A stretch of 6,441 nt of DNA from an uncultured Porphyromonadaceae bacterium (GTDB lineage Bacteria > Bacteroidota > Bacteroidia > Bacteroidales > Muribaculaceae). Under the pieces are notes generated by a model. The model was not told the origin of the DNA and searched no databases. It was given only the letters and a program-made list of their open reading frames with translations. Below, one piece after another: positions 1-6,397 of this stretch. The stretch is from the NCBI GenBank assembly GCA_938027385.1, contig CALJBF010000272.1, positions 1 through 6,441 on the forward strand, read 5' to 3'. The translations under genes were made by a program, and so were the position numbers. Numbering within the stretch: the first letter of the stretch is position 1; every line of letters starts with the position of its first letter.

Positions 1-1
1 T

Positions 2-88
2 GTAGCGAGCTACACGACTGATGAAGAGAGGAAAAGATTCAAAAATTTCGCCGAACAAACATTGAAACAATCTGACCGGTTATTATAA
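2..88 (+). CDS. C-terminal fragment of an unidentified upstream protein (partial)
   Basis: Frame 2 is open from the window edge to a TAA at 86-88 and gives about 28 residues, including TDEERKRFKNFAEQTLKQ, a charged, helix-prone tail of the kind seen at real protein ends. The frame enters from outside the window, so no start is visible. Third-codon positions are only moderately GC (about 12 of 28), well below the large genes further on, so it may have a different origin or be a weakly expressed gene. The family is not recognisable from so few residues. Terminator-like hairpins follow at once (77-103 and 144-162), which fits a gene ending here. A chance open frame of this length at a window edge is possible, so confidence is low. 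Confidence 0.35.
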   Translation, partial: VASYTTDEERKRFKNFAEQTLKQSDRLL

Positions 89-103
89 AATAATTTTGAA
101 CCG
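77..103 (+). terminator. weak hairpin overlapping the end of the upstream frame
   Basis: CGGTT (77-81) pairs with AACCG (99-103), and inside it ATTAT (82-86) pairs with ATAAT (90-94) around an AAA loop, with TTTG bulged. T-rich sequence follows (TTACTTTTGATT). It overlaps the TAA stop at 86-88. The stem is mostly A-T, so termination is only a possibility. The same stretch contains two TAnnTTTG words (91-98, 105-112), but no TTTG lies at the right distance upstream of either. Confidence 0.25.
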
Positions 104-143
104 TTACTTTTGATTGGCAGGCACAGGGGAAAGGGGTAAGACT

Positions 144-162
144 GTCTGGCACAGACCTTTTT
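144..162 (+). terminator. possible intrinsic terminator, 56 nt after the upstream stop codon
   Basis: GTCTG (144-148) and CAGAC (152-156) form a 5-bp stem with a GCA loop, followed by C and five T (158-162). The arrangement is that of a small rho-independent terminator for rightward transcription, but the stem is short. Confidence 0.3.
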
Positions 163-1100
163 CACCTGCGATACCGGCACCGGGGCCGTTATCCCGTCAC
201 AAATCCCGCAAATGCCAACAGTTATAAACGCAATAAGGAAGAAGCCGGCGGCGGCACACTTCCGGCAGCCTCTGCCGCCGAAATTGATGCCGCACCCCGG
301 GCGCCCGCGGCCGGTGAACAAAACACCGTCATGCCGCAGCCCGGTGGGCAGTGGATCCTGGAGAGAGACGCCTGTGGCGCCGGATCCTGTCTGCGGGATT
401 TCCCCGCCTTGTGAGACAGACCGCCGCAAGGCTGACTGTCCCTGAGATGTATGTTTTTACCTATTGGAAAAATCCGTATCACAGAACAGCCGGGATGGAA
501 CCGCTGTCTGTAGCCGCCTGTTCAGAAGGGGGGCTTATTCTATATGATTCGCGTTTGCCGGGTGCCATTATATAAGGGAGGAGTCGGAAAAAAGGATCTG
601 TCGGTTGTTTCGCCTGAAAGCTCAGGAATTAAAATGATAAGTAATATATGCCCGGAAACCGAGCTTACCGACAAACGCAATGCCACATCCGGTGGCGGGA
701 GGGAGCCGTCGTTGGGAAACCCGCAGGCCTCACGGGCACCCCGGTGGTAGATGTTCAAGTTTTTTCATCAGGTATTCAGGTAAGTCAATATAGGGTTAGT
801 TCAGAATTCAAACAGACTGTCACCGCAACTCCGGTTTCCCGGGCCGGCTATGTGACAGATGCCGCATGGCCGTATCTCAGCGCCTCATATGAAAAGCGAC
901 ATTAGCCGGGGCCGGAGGCTTGGCGCCGCGGCGCCCGGGCTATGTGCTTTCTCGTGTTTCAGGGGTTAGGTTTAAAGATAAATGAACTGCGATGAACTTG
1001 ATTATCCTTAATCGCCCCGCCGGATTGCCTCTCGCAATGAGGAGCAAATCACTTTGCCGACAACCCGGGGGTTGAAGCGCGTTGCTGTAAAAATCTGCCG
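163..1100. other. long stretch without a convincing protein gene
   Basis: Roughly 0.95 kb. Several frames stay open for 60-140 codons on both strands, but their products are rich in Arg, Pro, Gly and Cys, lack domain-like hydrophobic patterning, overlap each other, and resemble chance frames in GC-rich DNA. The stretch contains the perfect palindrome CGGGCGCCCG (298-307), two copies of GGATCCTG (353-360 and 382-389), a near-perfect 8-bp tandem (768-783), and the hairpin-rich segment annotated separately at 895-1094. No tRNA or rRNA signature and no recognised riboswitch core was found by eye. It may be a decayed gene, an RNA gene region, or long regulatory DNA. Confidence 0.5.
895..1094 (-). 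ncRNA. candidate structured RNA downstream of a leftward promoter
   Basis: Read leftward from the promoter at 1101-1132, this segment has no good ORF but four compact inverted repeats. They are 1061-1074 (CAACCC/GGGTTG), 1023-1050 (about 10 pairs with one bulge and one mismatch around a 5-nt loop), 1000-1013 (GATTA/TAATC with a 4-nt loop), and 904-912 with 933-941 (8 pairs and one mismatch, very GC-rich). A short T-run on the minus strand lies just beyond the last stem (893-898). Promoter, hairpins and a terminal GC stem spread over about 200 nt would fit a small RNA. No known family, including 6S or SRP RNA, could be matched from memory, and the ends are guesses. Confidence 0.22.
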
Positions 1101-1132
1101 CAAAATTAGTGGATATATGAGCCGCCGTCAAG
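1101..1132 (-). promoter_or_regulatory. Bacteroidota-type promoter reading leftward
   Basis: On the minus strand TAATTTTG (complement of 1101-1108) matches the Bacteroidota -7 consensus TAnnTTTG exactly. CTTG (complement of 1129-1132) lies 20 nt upstream, at the normal spacing for the -33 TTTG box, with one mismatch. The transcript would start near 1094 and run toward lower coordinates, into DNA with no clear gene. Confidence 0.4.
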
Positions 1133-1256
1133 GATTTTTCACTCACAAAAACTCAACATCGCATATTTTACAACTCTACAACACCCCTACCCAAACGATA
1201 TAATCAACTGATTGTCTTATATTAACAAAATATATGTTTTATAACATATCCTCACA

Positions 1257-1288
1257 TTTGCCTATAATAACGCATTTACTGAAATTTG
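1257..1288 (+). promoter_or_regulatory. probable promoter of the sensor-regulator gene
   Basis: TTTG at 1257-1260 is followed after 20 nt by GAAATTTG at 1281-1288, which differs from the Bacteroidota -7 consensus TAnnTTTG only in its first base. Transcription would begin near 1295, about 30 nt before the ATG at 1327 and after the alternative ATG at 1234. This helps decide the start codon. Confidence 0.38.
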
Positions 1289-1326
1289 CCGTCACTACAT
1301 CCGGAATCAAGTTGAAATATCAATTC

Positions 1327-4281
1327 ATGCATCACAGATTGTTCTCCACCAGATCCGAATTCATCCATCTGGCCACACTGGCCGCCACACTTATACTGGC
1401 ACTGGCGGTCATGCCGTCAGCTCTGGCGTCATATCCGCTTGTGCGGAATTTCGAGCGCGTGCACCCCGGTGCCGGGCGGCAGAACTGGGCAATCGGTGAG
1501 GATGCGCTGGGGCGCATGTACTTCGGCAATTCCATGGGGATGCTCGTGACCGACTCGCACACATGGCAACTGTATTACCTGCCGAACTTCTCGGCCGTCC
1601 GTTCGGTGCTCAATGCCGGGCACGACCGCATATATGCCGGGGGATCTGACGAGTTCGGCTATTTCGAGGCTACCGGCACAGGCAACCCTGTGTACCGGTC
1701 GCTAAGCGACATGCTCGGCGCCCGGCGCCCGGCCCATATCGGCGAGATCTGGGCCATACATGGCGTGGGCGACAAAGTGCTTTTCCGCGGCGACCACCAT
1801 ATTTTCCGTTACGACGGCCATGACATCGATATAATTCCTTTGCCGGCCAAATCGTCGACCACAAACGTCATCGGGGGCAAGCTCTACGTGGGTCTCGAAG
1901 GGCGCGGACTTTTCTGGCTCAACGACAGCCAGCTCGTACCCGTCGACGGCAACAGCCTCATTGCCGACAAGCGCGTTGTGGCGGCTCTGCCGTGGGGCGA
2001 CCACTCGGTTATGACAGTCACGGCGTTCGACGGCATATACCGCCTCGACCGCGACGGACTGGCCGAATACCCTATGGCCATTACTCCTTTCCTGAAGGAA
2101 AACCAGGTATTCTCGGCGGCCGGCAACGGCTCGCAGTATGCTTTCGGAACAGTAAACCGCGGCCTGGTGGTACACGATTTCGCCACCGGAACCGATTCAT
2201 ACGCCAACATGGCCACCGGAATGCAGAACAACACGGTACTTGCCGTGACTTTCGATGCCCGGGGCAATATCTGGGCCGGCCTTGACAACGGCATCGACTA
2301 TATATTGTGCAATTCACCCATGGGACTGCTTTCCGGCATATCCACCGGCTACGGTGCCGGATATGCCGCCAGCATTTTCGGCAACAGGCTCTACCTGGGC
2401 ACCAACCAGGGGCTGTTCACCCTCCCCTACCCGCAGGCCGACACGCCCACACCCGCCACCCCGGCCCAGTTGCTCAAAGGGCAGGTATGGAATCTCAAGG
2501 AGATTGACGGCACACTGCTGGTATGCACCGATGCCGGCCTGTACCAGCACACACCCGCGGGATTCATGCACGTGACTGGCGTGCCCGGTTCGTGGGACGC
2601 CGCACTGCTCACCCCAGCGGCAATGGGCATAGAACCCACACGAGATCTCGGCGGCCGCAAATATGCCCTGGTGTCAACTTACGACCATTTTTACCTGCTG
2701 GAAAAACAGGGCGCACTATGGCACTCGCTCGGCCCGGTGACGGGATATGACAACATCGGGGGGCGTTTTGCCATCGACGCCCGCGGAAACATCTGGATTC
2801 CACACTGGATCAAGGGGCTATACCGGCTCACATTCTCGCTCGACCGGCAGGCGTTCGTGCAGTCGCAGTTCTACAACCACACCAACGGACTACCCACCGA
2901 CCGCAACAATTTCGTCAGCATCATCGACGGCCAACCAATCATCTCCACCGAGGGGGGATTCTACACATACAACCCCGGCACCAACCGCCTGGCAATCGAC
3001 AGACCGCTGTCTGAAATCTTCGGCTATCCGCCATCGCCACGGCTTTACCATCCGGCGGCAAACGAGCTGATTGCCGTTAACCTCTCGCGCGTCAAAGCCG
3101 CCACGCGCGACGCGTCAGGCACATACACTGTCGATTCCATCACCCTGAATCCCATAGCCGAAAAACTGATTGCAGGCCATGACAACTTTTACTTCATCTC
3201 GCCGCGCAAGATCATAGTGCCGAATCAGGACGGGTTCTTTGACGTCGACCTTGACCGCCGCGCACCTAAATCACCCCCGGCGCAGACATTCGTCAACCGC
3301 ATCTATGCCGCGGGCGATTCGACGGTCTACTGGGCCAACGGGCGGCAAAGCGCCGGAGAACTCTCGCTGCCATACAGCCTCAACTCGCTGAAATTCGAGT
3401 TCGTCAGCCCGGAATATCGCTCAGCCGACGCCGTGAGCTACAGTTATCTGCTTGAAAACTACGATTCGGACTGGTCGCCATGGAGCACAGCCAACTCAAA
3501 GGAATACACGCGTCTATATGAAGGCTCGTACACCCTTCGCGTCAGGTCGCTCAACAACTACACGCGCCAGGAGGGTGAGGCTGAGTTCCATTTCACCATC
3601 AGGGCGCCCTGGTACCGTTCGGTTCCCGCGAAAATAGTGTATTTCCTGATACTGGCAGCGATGCTGTGGCTCGCTTTCGTGCTGATGCGCCGGGCATCGC
3701 GGCGCGCGTCACTGAAGATAAAGCAGGAGAAAGAAAAGGAACTTGCCGCGATGCGCCGTCAGGCCCGCGAGGAGACTCTGCGCAAAGACTATGAGATTGC
3801 GGCCTTGAAAGGGCAGCAGCTCGAACACGACATACGCCACAAGTCAGAAGAGCTATCGAACATCACCATGAATGTCGTCAGGAAAAACGAGATTCTGCTT
3901 GACATAGCCGAGAGGCTCACCAAAATCCAGGAGCATGACGACGTGAAGGCTCACCGCACCGCCGACGTGCAGAAACAGCTGGCCAAAATACAGTCGGTGA
4001 TACGCGAGAACATAGCCCACGACGATGACTGGAAGGATTTCACCCACAACTTCGACCTGGCCTATGACAACTTCACGCAGAAACTGCGGCAGGCACACCC
4101 CGAACTCACCGAGAGCGACCTGCGCATCTGCTGTTACCTGCGCATGGGGCTGTCATCAAAGGAGATTGCTCCGTTGCTCAACATCTCGTACCGCTCGGTA
4201 GAAATGTCACGCTACCGCCTGCGCAAAAAGATGGGTCTGACCCGCGAGACTAACCTCACCGACTACCTGCAGAAACAGTGA
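1327..4281 (+). CDS. membrane-spanning one-component regulator: Reg_prop beta-propeller, Y_Y_Y domain, LuxR-like HTH
   Basis: The protein is 984 residues from the chosen start. Residues 1-34 form a signal peptide (basic start, hydrophobic core, then ALA before Ser35). About residues 40-650 carry propeller repeats, for example FDARGNIWAGLDNGIDYI near 308-325 and IDARGNIWIPHWIKGLYRL near 483-501. A Y_Y_Y domain at about 678-761 has Tyr707, Tyr712, Trp716, Tyr727, Tyr731 and Tyr735. One membrane helix lies at about 770-787, then a coiled coil at about 796-860. The C-terminal HTH (about 925-971) contains LSSKEIAPLLNISYRSVEMS and RYRLRKKMGL. In this family the periplasmic part senses a ligand, often a glycan fragment, and the cytoplasmic HTH binds DNA. 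No histidine kinase or receiver domain is present, so this is not a hybrid two-component protein. An ATG at 1234 would add 31 residues before the signal peptide and precede the likely promoter. The ligand and target genes are not shown. Confidence 0.93.
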   Translation: MHHRLFSTRSEFIHLATLAATLILALAVMPSALASYPLVRNFERVHPGAGRQNWAIGEDALGRMYFGNSMGMLVTDSHTWQLYYLPNFSAVRSVLNAGHDRIYAGGSDEFGYFEATGTGNPVYRSLSDMLGARRPAHIGEIWAIHGVGDKVLFRGDHHIFRYDGHDIDIIPLPAKSSTTNVIGGKLYVGLEGRGLFWLNDSQLVPVDGNSLIADKRVVAALPWGDHSVMTVTAFDGIYRLDRDGLAEYPMAITPFLKENQVFSAAGNGSQYAFGTVNRGLVVHDFATGTDSYANMATGMQNNTVLAVTFDARGNIWAGLDNGIDYILCNSPMGLLSGISTGYGAGYAASIFGNRLYLGTNQGLFTLPYPQADTPTPATPAQLLKGQVWNLKEIDGTLLVCTDAGLYQHTPAGFMHVTGVPGSWDAALLTPAAMGIEPTRDLGGRKYALVSTYDHFYLLEKQGALWHSLGPVTGYDNIGGRFAIDARGNIWIPHWIKGLYRLTFSLDRQAFVQSQFYNHTNGLPTDRNNFVSIIDGQPIISTEGGFYTYNPGTNRLAIDRPLSEIFGYPPSPRLYHPAANELIAVNLSRVKAATRDASGTYTVDSITLNPIAEKLIAGHDNFYFISPRKIIVPNQDGFFDVDLDRRAPKSPPAQTFVNRIYAAGDSTVYWANGRQSAGELSLPYSLNSLKFEFVSPEYRSADAVSYSYLLENYDSDWSPWSTANSKEYTRLYEGSYTLRVRSLNNYTRQEGEAEFHFTIRAPWYRSVPAKIVYFLILAAMLWLAFVLMRRASRRASLKIKQEKEKELAAMRRQAREETLRKDYEIAALKGQQLEHDIRHKSEELSNITMNVVRKNEILLDIAERLTKIQEHDDVKAHRTADVQKQLAKIQSVIRENIAHDDDWKDFTHNFDLAYDNFTQKLRQAHPELTESDLRICCYLRMGLSSKEIAPLLNISYRSVEMSRYRLRKKMGLTRETNLTDYLQKQ

Positions 4282-4349
4282 CCTGCACCCCCAGTCTTAC
4301 ACATCGGGTCCGCAGACACCGGAGCACAGTCATGAAATGCAGGGATTAA

Positions 4350-4387
4350 ACAATATAGGACCACCACAAATGGCAGCCCTATATTGT
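4350..4387. repeat. 10-bp perfect inverted repeat between convergent genes, possible terminator
   Basis: ACAATATAGG (4350-4359) and CCTATATTGT (4378-4387) are perfect complements separated by 18 nt, within which CCA (4361-4363) can also pair with TGG (4371-4373). It lies between the end of the + strand regulator and the end of the - strand operon. On the minus strand the stem is followed by TTAATCCC and ends in TTGTTT, so it could end leftward transcription. The stem is AT-rich, so termination efficiency is doubtful. Confidence 0.35.
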
Positions 4388-4419
4388 AAGCATATCGGAT
4401 GTTGCAAACCCGACGAATT

Positions 4420-4492
4420 GTAGGGACATGCCTTTGGCATGTTAAATTAGCACACTGATTATCAGCCAAACATCGCAAAGCGATGTCCCTAC
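4420..4492. repeat. REP doublet (REPIN-like): two inverted GTAG-headed hairpins
   Basis: Left unit 4420-4442 begins GTAGGGACAT and forms the stem ACATGCC/GGCATGT with a TTT loop. Right unit 4470-4492, read on the minus strand, also begins GTAGGGACAT and forms ACATCGC/GCGATGT with the same TTT loop. The two hairpins differ at two base pairs, both flipped with pairing kept. The 27-nt spacer holds an 11-bp odd palindrome, CTGATTATCAG (4455-4465). A 5' GTAG next to a hairpin, and head-to-head pairing of two such units, are hallmarks of REP sequences mobilised by RAYT transposases of the IS200/IS605 (Y1) superfamily. No RAYT gene is in the window, so the element would be non-autonomous. It sits between convergent gene ends, a common place for REPs. 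Confidence 0.6.
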
Positions 4493-4512
4493 GTTTATGA
4501 TGCGATATTAAT

Positions 4513-4529
4513 CGGGGCGATATACCCCG
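4513..4529 (-). terminator. hairpin just after the stop codon of the beta-barrel gene
   Basis: CGGGG (4513-4517) pairs with CCCCG (4525-4529) around a 7-nt loop. It begins 3 nt past the stop codon of the minus-strand gene ending at 4533 and is followed on that strand by ATTAATATC. It is short and lacks a real T-run, so it is only a candidate terminator or 3'-end stabiliser. Confidence 0.3.
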
Positions 4530-4532
4530 GAA

Positions 4533-5405
4533 TCAGAACGAGAACGAGAGGTAAAGGCGGGTCGAGGCGAACTTACGCTCGATCTTGGGCTGGTCGTCGG
4601 CAAACCCCTCGTCGACAAACGAGTCCAGGCCAAGAGCCTCGAATTTTGCCTTGCCCCAATAGCCCTCGACGCCGATGCCGATGCGGCGATACTGTATGCA
4701 TCCGCCGAAACGCCACATCCCCAGGTAGGCGAACGAGAATTCCGCATCACCATCCTCGCTTACGGCGTATGCCGACACGGTGGGCTGATAGTGGAAATAC
4801 AGCGACGCACGCAGGTAGCGCAGCCCGTTGTCTTTGTTTGCAAAGGGTGCCACACTAACACGCGGGCCAATACCCAATGCGCCGAGATTCAGCGACATGC
4901 GGCCGAGGTCGAGATCGAAGTCATCTTCATCTTTGCTGTCGGTCGTATATTCGGGCGTCGAGGTCCAGCCGCCGTCCACGCCATATACCGGCGACTTATA
5001 TTTCGAGAATGTGAAGTCGAACCATGTGACATCGAAACCAAACTTGAGGATTCCGGCCACGGCCTTCGACGGGAAAAGATAGCTCGCGCCCTTGGCCAGC
5101 GACACACTGTATTTGCTCTTTTCCACAGGATTGACACCGTCGCCTGTCGAGGCGAAGTTGTATGACAGTTTCGTGAAACGGCCGGGGCCCCAGATGGCCT
5201 TGTCGGCCTTGCGGCGCCCGATTTCAGCGAGTTCGGCATCACGCTCGGCAAGCTGGGCGTCACGCTGTGCCAGTTCGGCGTTGCGCTGTGCCAGCTCCTG
5301 CTGCAACAGGGTGTTTTCGGCCTGCACGGAGTCGTTGGCCTCCTGTGCTGTGGCCGCGATGACAGTGGCAAATGCTGCGGCTGCCATGAAAAATCCGCGT
5401 ATCAT
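4533..5405 (-). CDS. outer-membrane beta-barrel protein with N-terminal coiled coil
   Basis: The product is 290 residues and no named family is recognised. Residues 1-20 are a signal peptide (MIRGFF, an alanine-rich core, then ATA before Gln21). Residues about 24-68 form a coiled coil with four heptads based on ELAQRDA, encoded by a 21-bp tandem repeat (5214-5297). From about residue 70 to the end, alternating hydrophobic and polar strands rich in Tyr, Phe and Gly (for example KYSVSLAKGASYLF, LRASLYFHYQPTVSAYA) suggest a small barrel. The last residues are RLYLSFSF, and a terminal Phe is the usual outer-membrane insertion signal. The acidic loop DSKDEDDFDLDLG may face the outside or bind cations (inference). 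The gene lies 45 bp downstream of the lipoprotein gene with no obvious promoter between, so the two are probably co-transcribed. Transport, adhesion or a structural role are all possible. Confidence 0.82.
   Translation of the reverse strand: MIRGFFMAAAAFATVIAATAQEANDSVQAENTLLQQELAQRNAELAQRDAQLAERDAELAEIGRRKADKAIWGPGRFTKLSYNFASTGDGVNPVEKSKYSVSLAKGASYLFPSKAVAGILKFGFDVTWFDFTFSKYKSPVYGVDGGWTSTPEYTTDSKDEDDFDLDLGRMSLNLGALGIGPRVSVAPFANKDNGLRYLRASLYFHYQPTVSAYAVSEDGDAEFSFAYLGMWRFGGCIQYRRIGIGVEGYWGKAKFEALGLDSFVDEGFADDQPKIERKFASTRLYLSFSF
5214..5297 (-). repeat. four 21-bp in-frame tandem repeats coding for coiled-coil heptads
   Basis: The units are 5277-5297 (ELAQRNA), 5256-5276 (ELAQRDA), 5235-5255 (QLAERDA) and 5214-5234 (ELAEIGR, the most diverged). 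The first three are close to identical at the DNA level, differing mostly at third codon positions. Gain or loss of a unit would keep the frame and change coiled-coil length by one heptad. Confidence 0.7.
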
Positions 5406-5450
5406 GTGTTGTGATAATGTCTTGGTGAAATAATAGTTTCAGGAGAGAGT

Positions 5451-6302
5451 TCAGAGTTCGTATTTCCAGGTGTACTGAATCGCATCGTACTCGTCGCCAT
5501 AGAGTGACTGCGACACGAAACCGTTGGAGTTCAAACGGTAAGAGAACTGCATTTCCTCAGTAGACTGCTGGTTGGTGTACTGGGTCACGACCGACTTCAC
5601 GAAATATGACGGGGCTTTGCCGAAGATACCGGTAATCTGCACCGGCCCTACCAGCGGGAGCATCGGATCCCACTGCAGGTGCGTATTGGGGAATGATGAG
5701 TATTCCCACGTCGCCTTGTACGAGCCGTTGTGGTCGGCATCGCTCTCGGTATATTCCACCGAGGTCAGGCGCCCCTGCGGATCCCAGTGACAGACGGTGA
5801 CATCAGAGTCGGCATTTATGCGCGTGAGATGCCCCTCGTCATCGTAATGGCACAGCACATGCGACGTAGAGGCATCTCCTTCGGGCATGCCTGCCACCGT
5901 ATAGTCCACCGAGGTTACATGCATGGCGGTTATGTAGCCCGAGGTGCTGAGTTTCACATCATGCCATCTGTCGCGCTCGCGCAGCTCGACGCCCTCGACA
6001 TATTCGCCTGTATTCTCGTCGAAACGTGAGTTATACGACCATTCCTCACACATCACCTCAAACGGGTCGTAAGAGAATCGATAGAGGTCATAGTCTTCAG
6101 TGTCGCCGACACGGATCTCGGTGACGCGCCCCTGGCTGTCGTATGACACATGCATCAGATTAAAACCGTAATACGAAAGTGACACCAGCCGTGCGTTGTT
6201 ACCGGTGGGAGTTCCGGCCGGATCGGGTTCGCTGACGGTACACGACACGGCCAGCACAGCCATGAGCGTCAGGGCTCCGGCAAAGATTTTTTTCATAAGC
6301 AT
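5451..6302 (-). CDS. lipoprotein with YD-type (RHS-like) repeats, resembling DUF4595 proteins
   Basis: The product is 283 residues. Residues 1-20 are a type II signal peptide ending LAVSC, with Cys21 as the lipidated residue. Leu at -4 and Ala at -3 give a relaxed lipobox, as is common in Bacteroidota. The mature start C-TVSEPDPAG is acidic and flexible and could favour export to the cell surface (inference). The body has repeated turns of the form YDxxGRxTxI: residues 54-63 (YDSQGRVTEI), 153-162 (YDDEGHLTRI) and 173-182 (WDPQGRLTSV), with weaker copies between. This pattern occurs in RHS repeats and in small Bacteroides lipoproteins of the DUF4595 type. The protein is far too short to be an RHS toxin and has no toxin tip. 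Met3 (6296) in MKKIF is an equally good start. It is the first gene of a probable operon with the beta-barrel gene. The function is unknown. Confidence 0.83.
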   Translation of the reverse strand: MLMKKIFAGALTLMAVLAVSCTVSEPDPAGTPTGNNARLVSLSYYGFNLMHVSYDSQGRVTEIRVGDTEDYDLYRFSYDPFEVMCEEWSYNSRFDENTGEYVEGVELRERDRWHDVKLSTSGYITAMHVTSVDYTVAGMPEGDASTSHVLCHYDDEGHLTRINADSDVTVCHWDPQGRLTSVEYTESDADHNGSYKATWEYSSFPNTHLQWDPMLPLVGPVQITGIFGKAPSYFVKSVVTQYTNQQSTEEMQFSYRLNSNGFVSQSLYGDEYDAIQYTWKYEL

Positions 6303-6381
6303 TTGGTTAGTTTATCAATAAGCAAGCCTTTCCTCACTTATATATTATGTGTTTGGGTTATGATTGATTCAATATCGGCAA

Positions 6382-6397
6382 CAAAATTACAAAAATA
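6382..6397 (-). promoter_or_regulatory. probable promoter of the lipoprotein/beta-barrel operon
   Basis: On the minus strand two adjacent words, TATTTTTG (complement of 6390-6397) and TAATTTTG (complement of 6382-6389), both match the Bacteroidota -7 consensus TAnnTTTG. No exact TTTG lies at -33. The best candidate is CTTG (complement of 6407-6410), spaced 17 nt from TAATTTTG, which is shorter than usual. The region is strongly AT-rich. A start near 6375 would give a leader of about 70 nt before the ATG at 6302. Confidence 0.4.

Noticed and set aside
10..429. 139-codon open frame on the minus strand
   Set aside because: The product is rich in Gly, Cys, Arg and Ser with no domain pattern, overlaps the likely end of an upstream gene, and covers both terminator-like hairpins. 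It looks like a chance frame in GC-rich DNA.
640..765. Cobalamin, TPP or other known riboswitch
   Set aside because: Short words such as GGGAAACCC and CTGAGA caught the eye, but the full conserved cores and their order are absent on both strands, and no suitable gene follows.
648..905. 85-codon open frame on the plus strand
   Set aside because: No recognisable family, no promoter or clear start context, and an overlapping frame of similar length on the other strand. Not supported as a gene.
940..1146. 68-codon open frame on the minus strand
   Set aside because: Its ATG lies upstream of the promoter found at 1101-1132, so the transcript would lack the start. The sequence is not protein-like.
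1702..2294. Long open frames antisense to the sensor gene
   Set aside because: They lie wholly inside a well-supported coding gene with high GC at third positions, which readily leaves antisense frames open. No domain is recognisable.
3700..4281. Hybrid histidine kinase/response regulator
   Set aside because: Propeller and Y_Y_Y domains often belong to hybrid two-component systems. Here the cytoplasmic part is only a coiled coil and a LuxR-like HTH, with no H-box, ATP-binding motifs or receiver aspartate.
4420..4492. CRISPR array or insertion-sequence end
   Set aside because: There are only two units, in inverted orientation, with one spacer and no cas gene. There is no transposase or target-site duplication, so a REP doublet explains it better.
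5451..6302. RHS toxin or polymorphic toxin
   Set aside because: YD-type repeats are present, but the protein is a 283-residue lipoprotein with no RHS core-length shell, no protease site and no C-terminal toxin domain or adjacent immunity gene.
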